From contig JAURLM010000158.1 in the NCBI GenBank assembly GCA_030831265.1, positions 1 to 19,608 on the forward strand: a stretch of 19,608 bases of DNA, given 5' to 3'. A program made the position numbers and the translations under genes. Source of the DNA: Chloroflexota bacterium (GTDB lineage Bacteria > Chloroflexota > Dehalococcoidia > Lucifugimonadales > Lucifugimonadaceae). Shown here one piece after another: positions 1 through 5,971 of the stretch (positions are counted from its first letter, which is position 1; every line of letters begins with the position of its first letter). A model generated the notes under the pieces. It was not told the DNA's origin, ran no database searches, and worked only from the letters and a program-made list of their open reading frames with translations.

Positions 1-1
1 C

Positions 2-652
2 GCCCCGGAAGGCTCGGTAATCAAGAGCACGGCCATCGATCCATCTGTAGTGGGCAGCGACGGCGTTTACCGCAACGTCGGCAAGGCGCGAGTGTTCAGG
101 TCTGAACGAGATGCCATACGCGCGATCAAGTCTCGTGACGAAGCTGAGAAGGTGAAGGCTGGCGACATCATGGTTCTGACCTGCGGCGGCCCGATGGGAA
201 CCGGCATGGAAGAGGTCTACCAGATCACTGCCGCGCTCAAGCACCTGTCTTATGGCAAGCAGGTGGCACTAATCACCGATGCACGCTTCTCAGGCGTATC
301 CACTGGTGCATGCATTGGCCATGTGGGGCCAGAGGCACTGGCAGGTGGCCCAATCGGACGCGTTCAGGAAGGTGACACGATTGAGATAGTCGTCGACCGC
401 AACAGACTTGAAGGATCGATCAATCTCGTCGGCACTGGTGGTGAAGTACAGGGCGCAGACTGGGGCACGCAGGAACTGGAACGTCGAAGTCGACCCAATG
501 ACCTGGCTCCACACCCACAACTACCTGATGACACGCTGTTGTGGGCGGCTTTGCAGGGGGTTTCAGGTGGCACGTGGGGCGGTTGCGTCTTCGACGTAGA
601 CACAATCGTCAAGACACTGGAAGCGGGTAAGAAGGCTCTGAACGGCGGGTAA
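2..652 (+). CDS. Sugar-acid dehydratase, YjhG/YagF (xylonate dehydratase) type, C-terminal part
   Basis: This is the 3' part of a gene whose start lies left of the window; the frame is already open at base 2 (APEGSVIKS...). The family belongs to the IlvD/Edd Fe-S dehydratases, which remove water from dihydroxy acids. Visible signatures are GPMGTGMEEVYQ, ALITDARFSG and CIGHVGPEALAGGPIG, the conserved C-terminal core of the fold. The DARFSGVSTGACIGHV wording and the C-terminal end LPDDTLLWAALQ...SGGTWGGCVFDVD fit the YjhG/YagF xylonate dehydratase branch better than true IlvD, which usually has DGRFSGGTRG. The likely role is sugar-acid catabolism (D-xylonate or similar to the 2-keto-3-deoxy acid) in the cytoplasm. 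The Fe-S cysteines would be in the missing N-terminal part. It converges on the potassium channel gene. The family is fairly sure; the exact substrate is inferred. Confidence 0.87.
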   Translation, partial: APEGSVIKSTAIDPSVVGSDGVYRNVGKARVFRSERDAIRAIKSRDEAEKVKAGDIMVLTCGGPMGTGMEEVYQITAALKHLSYGKQVALITDARFSGVSTGACIGHVGPEALAGGPIGRVQEGDTIEIVVDRNRLEGSINLVGTGGEVQGADWGTQELERRSRPNDLAPHPQLPDDTLLWAALQGVSGGTWGGCVFDVDTIVKTLEAGKKALNGG

Positions 653-681
653 CTGCCGGATGCTTCTAATACACCATGGAA

Positions 682-1818
682 TTACAGGCCTGAAGCAGCT
701 ATCTGTTTCAGGCCTTCTAGTTGCTGGCGAGTTCCGATGGCAACCAGTACATCTCCTGAATTGAGAACAGTTCCTGCCGTCGCCAGCACGGTCAGTGTTC
801 CGCCATGCTTGCGCACGCCGACGATGTTCGTGCCACTACGGTCAACCAGTCCAGTCTCGCCAAGAGTCCGTTCGTTGAATGGTGAGTCCGCTGGCAACCT
901 CACCATGTCCATCTCGACCTCTACCTCGTGATCGGTCAGCACAACTTCCAAGAACTCCGCAACTTCCGGCCGAATAACCATCTGAGCCAGTCTGTGTCCG
1001 GCGATCCGGTGTATAGACATCACACGGTTTGCCCCGGCTGAACGCATCTTGGAAACGCTGTCTTCATTCTCAGACCTGGCAACCATACTCAAGTCCTGGT
1101 TCAGAGACCGAGCGGACAGCACCGCCATCAGCACCTCAGCATCAGGGGCGACAGCGGCCACAAGCCCCGCTGCACGCTCAATTCCCGCAGCCCGCAAGGT
1201 GTCATCGCTACCGGAATCACCCAGCACAGCCGGAATTCCGTTATCAGTCGCATTCCCAACTTCATCCTCGTTGTTGTCCACAACAACAACCTCTTGTCCC
1301 GCGTGCTGAAGCTCCTCCACAACCTGGCGGCCGGTACGACCATAACCACAAACTACGTAGTGACCGCTCATGCCTGCAATATGTCTGTTCATACGTCGTT
1401 GTCCAATCGCCCCACCCAGTTCTCCGGAAACCAGGTATTCGGCCACTACACTGGCTACATACAGAATCGTCCCGACTCCGAACAGAGTGACGAAGATGTT
1501 TAGAACGCGCCCCCCTGTACCCAGCGGGAACACCTCACTGTAACCAACAGTCGTCACCGTGATGACCGTCATGTACAGGGCATCGAACCAGTCCACACCT
1601 TCGACAAGAACATACCCGAGCGTACCCAGCGCAAATACGAGCAGCACGGCCACACCCGCGTTACGGAACCGGCGGCCCCTATCAGGACCAATGTCTCGAC
1701 GGATCTGCGCAACGAAGCCTTTTCTCTTCGCCGATCTCCTGTCTTTATCAGTCTCTCCGCTCACGGTCCCACCCGGTTTCATTCGCTGGCGCGCAGACCT
1801 GCACAAACGCCTCACCAT
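682..1818 (-). CDS. Two-helix potassium channel with C-terminal RCK (TrkA-N/TrkA-C) domain
   Basis: The predicted 378-residue membrane protein conducts K+ under control of a cytoplasmic ligand-binding domain, in the manner of MthK-type channels. The order is: a basic cytoplasmic N-terminus to about residue 52; TM1 about 53-73; a pore helix and selectivity filter TTVGYS at about 89-94; TM2 about 105-130; a Rossmann RCK-N domain starting YVVCGYGRTGRQV at about 154 with an acidic VVVDNN strand end; and an RCK-C domain in the last 90 or so residues. The filter is TVGYSE instead of the usual TVGYGD. Start choice is uncertain: neither Met1 nor Met13 (ATG at 1780-1782) has a clear Shine-Dalgarno sequence. 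It lies downstream of a terminated zinc-ribbon gene, so it probably has its own promoter. Confidence 0.88.
   Translation of the reverse strand: MVRRLCRSARQRMKPGGTVSGETDKDRRSAKRKGFVAQIRRDIGPDRGRRFRNAGVAVLLVFALGTLGYVLVEGVDWFDALYMTVITVTTVGYSEVFPLGTGGRVLNIFVTLFGVGTILYVASVVAEYLVSGELGGAIGQRRMNRHIAGMSGHYVVCGYGRTGRQVVEELQHAGQEVVVVDNNEDEVGNATDNGIPAVLGDSGSDDTLRAAGIERAAGLVAAVAPDAEVLMAVLSARSLNQDLSMVARSENEDSVSKMRSAGANRVMSIHRIAGHRLAQMVIRPEVAEFLEVVLTDHEVEVEMDMVRLPADSPFNERTLGETGLVDRSGTNIVGVRKHGGTLTVLATAGTVLNSGDVLVAIGTRQQLEGLKQIAASGL
686..715 (+). terminator. Hairpin between converging genes, possible terminator of the dehydratase
   Basis: A 13-bp stem (686-698 with 703-715, one G-U pair on the plus strand) closes a CTAT loop 33 bases after the dehydratase stop. 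There is no T tract after it, so termination may be weak or Rho-dependent. It lies inside the last codons of the convergent channel gene, whose stop is at 682-684. Confidence 0.4.
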
Positions 1819-1879
1819 ACAAGCGCAGTCTAATGTTGCCCGATGCCAGCCGTATCAGTCGCTCTCAAAATCCTCAAAC

Positions 1880-1916
1880 AAACAAAGAGGCGCAGACTGA
1901 CACCTGTCTGCGCCTC
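1880..1916 (-). terminator. Intrinsic terminator after the zinc-ribbon gene
   Basis: On the minus strand a perfect 11-bp stem (1916-1906 with 1897-1887, arm GAGGCGCAGAC) has an 8-base loop and is followed by TTTGTTTGTTTG. It starts 27 bases after the zinc-ribbon stop codon and separates that gene from the channel gene. Confidence 0.85.
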
Positions 1917-1942
1917 ATGACGGAGGTTTATTCCTGTCGTTC

Positions 1943-2158
1943 TCAGGCTATCGCACGAGCGTTTTCCGCTGCCTTTTCTGCAGCTTCCATCTCCCGATAC
2001 TCAGCATGAAGCTGTTTTAGCGTGCTCACGGCGTCTTGCCCGTCCAGCACATCTCGCAACAGACCACAGTTAAGACATTGAACGTACTCAGTGAACAGGT
2101 CGTTCGTGTGTTCAATGGTGCCCGTTTTGCACTTCGGGCATGATTTGAAGTAAAGCAT
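1943..2158 (-). CDS. Small zinc-ribbon protein of unknown function
   Basis: This 71-residue protein has two CxxC pairs (CPKC at 7-10 and CLNC at 28-31), which should bind one zinc ion as a zinc ribbon. After the ribbon comes an Ala/Glu-rich helix (about 45-71) that could form a coiled coil. I chose the ATG at 2156-2158: the strong Shine-Dalgarno GGAGG (2166-2170) is 7 bases before it, but only 1 base before the other ATG at 2162-2164, which would give 73 residues. It is a single-gene unit, ended by a strong terminator. No specific family is recognised. Similar short ribbons occur in transcription- and translation-related proteins, but no function can be assigned here. Confidence 0.78.
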   Translation of the reverse strand: MLYFKSCPKCKTGTIEHTNDLFTEYVQCLNCGLLRDVLDGQDAVSTLKQLHAEYREMEAAEKAAENARAIA

Positions 2159-2164
2159 AGTCAT

Positions 2165-2172
2165 TCCTCCCC
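2165..2172 (-). promoter_or_regulatory. Ribosome binding site deciding the zinc-ribbon start
   Basis: The minus strand reads GGGGAGGA directly before ATGACTATG. Normal spacing of 7 bases favours the second ATG (2156-2158) over the first. Confidence 0.7.
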
Positions 2173-2271
2173 TCGGTCGGTCCCCGTTCAGACGCCACCA
2201 TTGTGTACGGAATTCGTCAAGATTCGATGAAGATTACCTACACACACATGTAGCTTCAGTGAGGAGACGTT

Positions 2272-2320
2272 AAAACGATCGGTTTGGTTCCGCGTTGAAC
2301 TCACGCCGATGAGACAAACC
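2272..2320 (-). terminator. Weak candidate terminator after the amidohydrolase
   Basis: The minus strand has GGTTTG (2320-2315) that can pair with CAAACC (2286-2281), with an inner CTCA/TGAG helix, followed after five bases by TTTT. The stem is interrupted and the T run is short. The rest of the gap 2173-2361 shows no convincing promoter. Confidence 0.25.
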
Positions 2321-2361
2321 ATGGGTGTGACGACGCTATTGCAGGGCGCAGACAGCCGAAA

Positions 2362-3633
2362 CTAGACGAGGTTGCGATTGTCCAGTTTGACTGGCACGCC
2401 ATTCTGAATGACAGATGAGGCTATGTTCAGGTGGCGAATGTTCTGAGCCGGATCACCGTCAAAAGCTGCAAGGTCAGCAATCATGCCGGGTTTTATTCGA
2501 CCGACGATGTCTCCAACCCGCACGCCTTCTGCAGTGCCCGCTGTGGCTGTGTAGATGGCCCGCCACGGTGACCAGCCGAGCCATTCGACGAATGCCCAGG
2601 CGTTGGCGGCAGAAAGGTCGTGGTACGCGTGAACCATTCCCATATCCAGCCCGGCAGTGAACCTGACACCAGCCTCATCCATGCGGTTCAGTAGCTCAAG
2701 ATGTGCGCTGTTCGGAATCTCCTTGGCCGATACCGCCCAGTGGATCGGAGCACCGGCCAGGCCATGCTGAGTCTTGGCCTCTTCTCCCAGCAGTTGATGC
2801 CCGATAGTCGGGTCAACCCACTGGCCCTGGTCAGCCATGCGCTTAACAACATCGGGTCGGTAGTCCAGCTCTGCATCCGGGTCCATGTCATACCAGCGAG
2901 CGTGAATCAAGTTGTGAATGCCGGCTTCGACACAGTTCTGGACGCCATTAGCAGAGAGAGTGTGGGCGACTATCTGTACGCCCATACGTTCGGCTTCGCT
3001 TACCGCAGCCGCCAGTGTTTCGACCGGGTACTGCGGTCGTCGCGGGTTGGCTGTTGGAGTGAACATGCCTCCGGTTGCCATCATCTTGATCACATTTGCA
3101 CCAAGCCGTACCTGTGTCCGGACAGCGGTAATCACATCCTCGGTGCTGTCAGCCTCAGTGCCAAAGAACCAGCAGTGACCGGCGGTGATGGTGATTGGCG
3201 TTCCGGCAAGTAACATCCGAGGACCGGGAATCACGCCTGATTGCACGGCATCTCGAACCGGGAAAGCAACTTCATTGCGAGTACCGAGGTCACGAATAGT
3301 CGTCGTACCGGCCAGCAACGCCTTCCTCATTGCGGTTACAGCTCGCATCGTCAGGCGCGGCACATCCTCAGTCATGGCGCGTTCCTGCGCATCAATCGTG
3401 GCGGAGCAGTGCATGTGGCAATGGGCGTCAATCAGCCCCGGCAACAACGAGACATCGCCTAGATCAAATACCGTTGCAGTGTTCTTGATGTCAGTAGGAA
3501 GGCTGCTTTTGGGCACTACCGACGCAATACGGTCACCTTCTACAACAACTGCATGATCCACCAGCCAGCCGTCGACAGCCTCATTTGCAACTCGAGAAGC
3601 TATGAAAACTCGTCGGTCAGGCTGATCTGTCAC
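2362..3633 (-). CDS. Metal-dependent amidohydrolase (imidazolonepropionase/prolidase-like family)
   Basis: The 423-residue cytoplasmic enzyme has a two-part fold: a small beta-sandwich formed by both ends and a TIM-barrel hydrolase core. Metal ligands are visible: HxH at 71 and 73 after LPGLIDA; Lys183 in NVIKMMATGG, likely the carboxylated bridging lysine; His224 (VAHTLS); His244 (LIHARW); and Asp330 (TAGLDMG). The C-terminal GRIKPGMIADLAAFDGDP is the typical end of the family. Such enzymes hydrolyse cyclic amides, N-acyl amino acids or dipeptides; the substrate cannot be read from sequence. The start is a GTG at 3631-3633, with AGAAAGGG about 9 bases upstream. It is downstream of the cupin by 121 bases on the same strand and may be co-transcribed with the cupin and MBL genes. 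Confidence 0.88.
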   Translation of the reverse strand: MTDQPDRRVFIASRVANEAVDGWLVDHAVVVEGDRIASVVPKSSLPTDIKNTATVFDLGDVSLLPGLIDAHCHMHCSATIDAQERAMTEDVPRLTMRAVTAMRKALLAGTTTIRDLGTRNEVAFPVRDAVQSGVIPGPRMLLAGTPITITAGHCWFFGTEADSTEDVITAVRTQVRLGANVIKMMATGGMFTPTANPRRPQYPVETLAAAVSEAERMGVQIVAHTLSANGVQNCVEAGIHNLIHARWYDMDPDAELDYRPDVVKRMADQGQWVDPTIGHQLLGEEAKTQHGLAGAPIHWAVSAKEIPNSAHLELLNRMDEAGVRFTAGLDMGMVHAYHDLSAANAWAFVEWLGWSPWRAIYTATAGTAEGVRVGDIVGRIKPGMIADLAAFDGDPAQNIRHLNIASSVIQNGVPVKLDNRNLV

Positions 3634-3754
3634 GGTGCAAACCCTTTCTCTGGGCGTTTAGGGGACTTTTCGGGGGGATTTCTCAGCAGTGCAGCGGGCA
3701 CAACCGGCATTCTACGATTTTCTAGCCACTCTGCCGCGGCCGGTTGAAATTCGG

Positions 3755-4129
3755 TCAGTCCTTGTAGTTGATCTCGAAAGCACCATCTGTGATGAATATG
3801 CCCACAACATCACCTTCATCCGTCGCTCCATGCTCCATGACCTGGCCTTCTGGAAACCAGACCCACGTGCCGGGGCCGTAGATGCCGCGGTGAGTCTTCA
3901 ACTTGCCTTCAAGCACGAATATGCCGTGACCGCACGGGTGCGTGTGCTCCGGGTTCAGGATGCCCTTCGGGTAGCGGATCATCCTTATCTCAGTTGCAGT
4001 ACGAGGATCTTTTCTAAGCATCAAGCGACCTAGGCTTACACCAAGTTTCGGATTGAAACTGGCCTCCCACTCGGTCGAAGTGGTGTCGATTGCGTAATAC
4101 TCATCTGCGGACGGGTCCTGTTTTGTCAT
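3755..4129 (-). CDS. Single-domain cupin protein
   Basis: This 124-residue cupin has both metal-binding motifs. The first is around GILNPEHTHPCGHGIFVLEG (two His, then Glu) and the second is GTWVWFPEGQVMEHGA, ending in the fourth ligand His. It is a beta-barrel protein that may be an enzyme (dioxygenase or isomerase) or a small-molecule sensor. I chose the ATG at 4127-4129 because it overlaps the TGA of the upstream MBL gene as ATGA, the standard sign of translational coupling. A longer reading from 4183 would add 18 residues inside the MBL gene and looks unlikely. The context with an MBL hydrolase and an amidohydrolase suggests a small catabolic or detoxifying cassette. The family is sure; the function is unknown. 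Confidence 0.85.
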   Translation of the reverse strand: MTKQDPSADEYYAIDTTSTEWEASFNPKLGVSLGRLMLRKDPRTATEIRMIRYPKGILNPEHTHPCGHGIFVLEGKLKTHRGIYGPGTWVWFPEGQVMEHGATDEGDVVGIFITDGAFEINYKD

Positions 4130-5019
4130 TCGCCAAGTGCCTTCCAATACCTGCGGCCTTCCCACGTAATAATGCGACCCCACCCCGGGTAACTCAGGTG
4201 CGAGCCGATGACTGTGGCATCCTCTTCAATTGCCTGCTCAATGATGTTCCTGCGAGCCTGTCGCCCCATTTCAGCGTCCCAGTCCGGCGTATACAGCCAT
4301 TCGGTCTCGGTTAGCTGCATCGGTGAACCGGCAATGTCACCAATCAACAAAGCGCGTTCATTGCGGGATGAGACAAGCAGGCTCATGTGTCCCGGCGTGT
4401 GACCTGGCGTATGAAATGCCTCAACGCCCGGAGCAAGCTGTGTTGTGCCTGTCATCAGGTCCAGCAACCCGGCACGCTGTATCGGCAAGACACTACGGTT
4501 TACCGCCTCACCGCGTGGCCCGGAAAGCATCTCCGCGTCCGTAAAGTGGCTCCAGTCATGCTCATGCACCGCGTACCGTGCGTTCGGGAACGCTGGTTTT
4601 GATGCGTCCTCATCTTCTCGCATGTTCCAGCCGACGTGATCGCCGTGCAGGTGCGTCATAAACACAGTGTTGATATCGGCCGGGTTGATACCGCGCCGTG
4701 CCATATCTCGCATCAACTCTCCGGGAGCCGGAGCACCGAGCATCTTGCCATGAGGCCCGTAACCCGTATCTGCGATCACATTCTGACCACCAGAGGAGAA
4801 CACGAACGATCCCAGGTTGTTTCGAAAATGCTGGCCAGCGAAATACTCAGGGAACCGGTCATAGAACGGCTTCCAGGCCTCCAGCGAAACTTCAGGAAAC
4901 AGGACTCGCGGGTCGAACGTAATCGATCCGTCTGTGAGAGCAGTGACCGTTACGTCACCAACCTTGAGTGTGTGGTTCTTTGAACCTTTTCCGGGTGCAG
5001 CACCGGGCGGAAGCGCCAT
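4126..5019 (-). CDS. MBL-fold metallo-hydrolase (lactonase/parathion-hydrolase-like)
   Basis: This 297-residue metallo-beta-lactamase-fold hydrolase has all expected metal ligands: THLHGDHVGW (His123, His125, Asp127, His128), the distal His in HTPGHTPGH, Asp in LIGDIAGSP, and a last His in IGSHLSYPG. The N-terminal DGSITFDPRVLFP and NNLGSFVFSSG blocks match the branch containing N-acyl-homoserine lactonases and methyl parathion hydrolases. The substrate, perhaps a lactone or ester, is inferred only by family. The start at 5017-5019 is supported by AGGAG (5027-5031) 7 bases upstream; an in-frame ATG at 5061 lacks this. No signal peptide is evident. The stop overlaps the cupin start, so the two are one transcription unit. 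Confidence 0.87.
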   Translation of the reverse strand: MALPPGAAPGKGSKNHTLKVGDVTVTALTDGSITFDPRVLFPEVSLEAWKPFYDRFPEYFAGQHFRNNLGSFVFSSGGQNVIADTGYGPHGKMLGAPAPGELMRDMARRGINPADINTVFMTHLHGDHVGWNMREDEDASKPAFPNARYAVHEHDWSHFTDAEMLSGPRGEAVNRSVLPIQRAGLLDLMTGTTQLAPGVEAFHTPGHTPGHMSLLVSSRNERALLIGDIAGSPMQLTETEWLYTPDWDAEMGRQARRNIIEQAIEEDATVIGSHLSYPGWGRIITWEGRRYWKALGE

Positions 5020-5025
5020 ATGAGT

Positions 5026-5033
5026 TCTCCTCT
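5026..5033 (-). promoter_or_regulatory. Ribosome binding site deciding the MBL hydrolase start
   Basis: The minus-strand sequence AGAGGAGA lies 6-7 bases before the ATG at 5017-5019, which makes the upstream in-frame ATG at 5061 unlikely. Confidence 0.65.
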
Positions 5034-5163
5034 GGCAGGTTTCTACACCCCGGAGCAGCACATGGCAACCGGTTTACGAGGCAGGCGACGGTGCTCCGAG
5101 AACGAAATCAGCGACGCAGTGGATATGCGCAGACTGTGGTTCCATACGCGTTTTCGAGTCAAC

Positions 5164-5191
5164 AAAAAAGCCGCCCCGGAGGACGGCTTTT
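5164..5191 (-). terminator. Intrinsic terminator after tRNA-Asp
   Basis: On the minus strand AAAAGCCGTCC (5191-5181) pairs with GGGCGGCTTTT (5176-5166) around a four-base loop, with one G-U pair. Six T residues complementary to 5164-5169 complete it. It lies 13 bases after the tRNA CCA end. Confidence 0.85.
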
Positions 5192-5203
5192 GAACTCGAT
5201 TTA

Positions 5204-5280
5204 TGGCGACCCCGAGCAGATTCGAACTGCCGGTCTCCTCCTTGACAGGGAGGCGTGTTAGGCCACTACACCACGGGGCC
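5204..5280 (-). tRNA. tRNA-Asp (GTC)
   Basis: The minus strand folds as a full cloverleaf. The acceptor is GGCCCCG/CGGGGTC (one G-U pair), the D arm is GTGT/ACAC, the anticodon stem is CCTCC/GGAGG around loop CTGTCAA (anticodon GTC), and the T arm is GGCAG-TTCGAAT-CTGCT. The discriminator is G, followed by an encoded CCA at 5206-5204. Confidence 0.95.
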
Positions 5281-5320
5281 GTGACAAGACGTTCACTCAT
5301 TGGAACGCTGTAACTAGTTG

Positions 5321-5349
5321 AGGTTACGAAACAAGGTTTGCTGAGTCAA
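5321..5349 (-). promoter_or_regulatory. Candidate promoter of tRNA-Asp
   Basis: The minus strand has a -35-like TTGACT (5349-5344), a 17-base spacer and a poor -10-like TAACCT (5326-5321), about 40 bases upstream of the tRNA. The -35 box and spacing are good; the -10 matches consensus at only three of six positions. Confidence 0.4.
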
Positions 5350-5384
5350 CATCCTTAGCACCCAGTCCGCGGGCAACCGGGCAA

Positions 5385-5636
5385 CTAATTGTAGTTACAT
5401 CCTATGCCGTTGTAGCCAATTTCCACCTCACCATCAGCAGTCACCATGACCGGGGTGATCCTGTCGCCACCAGAAAGACGTTCGACCTCATCCCAGTATT
5501 CCGGCTTCAGGCTGACATTCACCTCATCGAACTCAACACCCTTTGCCGCGAGGTCTTCTTTCAGGAGGTCACAGTACCCGCACGTCGGATGTGTATAGAC
5601 GACCGCCTTATCTCGCACTGGCTCCGTTTTAGGCAT
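5385..5636 (-). CDS. Small glutaredoxin-like thiol protein
   Basis: This 83-residue thioredoxin-fold protein has the redox motif CGYC (residues 19-22, in THPTCGYCDLLK) and the cis-proline block ITPVMV expected to face it. Glutaredoxins reduce disulfides or mixed disulfides with low-molecular-weight thiols in the cytoplasm. A further cysteine near the C-terminus (GIGCNYN) is notable. The start at 5634-5636 has GGAG 5 bases upstream. It is the last gene of the csoR-copA-YHS-glutaredoxin series, 71 bases after the YHS gene, with no terminator seen between them. A role in protecting thiols from copper or in reducing cysteines of the metal-handling proteins is plausible but inferred. No clear terminator follows. 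Confidence 0.85.
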   Translation of the reverse strand: MPKTEPVRDKAVVYTHPTCGYCDLLKEDLAAKGVEFDEVNVSLKPEYWDEVERLSGGDRITPVMVTADGEVEIGYNGIGCNYN

Positions 5637-5707
5637 TTCTTCTCCGTCTTTACCTGGCTTTACCTGGCCTGTAACTGCTGATTGGATGCAGCAAACCTGC
5701 AGGCAAG

Positions 5708-5908
5708 CTACATCTTCATGCTCTTTTCACCGCTCAGGTACGCCTGTGGCTCTTTCTGGAACGCCACGCGGCATCCATTTCCGCAGAAATAGTACGTCGC
5801 GCCTTCATGCTCGGCAGTCCCGCCATTTGGATGAGCCATGTCAACCTGCATGTGGCACACAGGGTCGATAGCAATTTCCTGCTTCTTGCTGAACAACGGA
5901 ATCTTCAT
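5708..5908 (-). CDS. YHS-domain metal-binding protein
   Basis: This 66-residue protein is almost entirely a YHS domain: IDPVCHMQVDM at about 14-24, then EGATYYFCGNGCRVAFQKEP at about 35-54. Conserved cysteines are in DPVCHM and in YFCGNGC. YHS domains are found fused to or beside copper P-type ATPases and are thought to bind metal. The start at 5906-5908 has AAGGAGA 5 bases upstream. It lies 63 bases after the copA stop on the same strand and probably belongs to the copper operon, where it may act as a small cytoplasmic metal carrier or buffer. The domain is sure; the carrier role is inferred. Confidence 0.87.
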   Translation of the reverse strand: MKIPLFSKKQEIAIDPVCHMQVDMAHPNGGTAEHEGATYYFCGNGCRVAFQKEPQAYLSGEKSMKM

Positions 5909-5971
5909 TGGAATCTCCTTCGTCGCCGCTGGAGAAAATCTCCTGCGATTCTGCCATAACCTGACACCGAA

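Noticed and set aside
1029..1490. Plus-strand frame of 153 codons opposite the channel gene
   Set aside because: It is antisense to the clearly conserved RCK domain and has no recognisable motif.
5157..5162. TTGACT on the minus strand as a -35 box for the MBL-cupin unit
   Set aside because: No acceptable -10 box is found at 15-19 bases; it lies right beside the tRNA terminator.
5043..5300. Minus-strand frame of 85 codons with residues such as APWCSGLTRLPVKEETGSSN
   Set aside because: It lies across tRNA-Asp and is translated from the tRNA sequence itself; this is a well-known false protein pattern.
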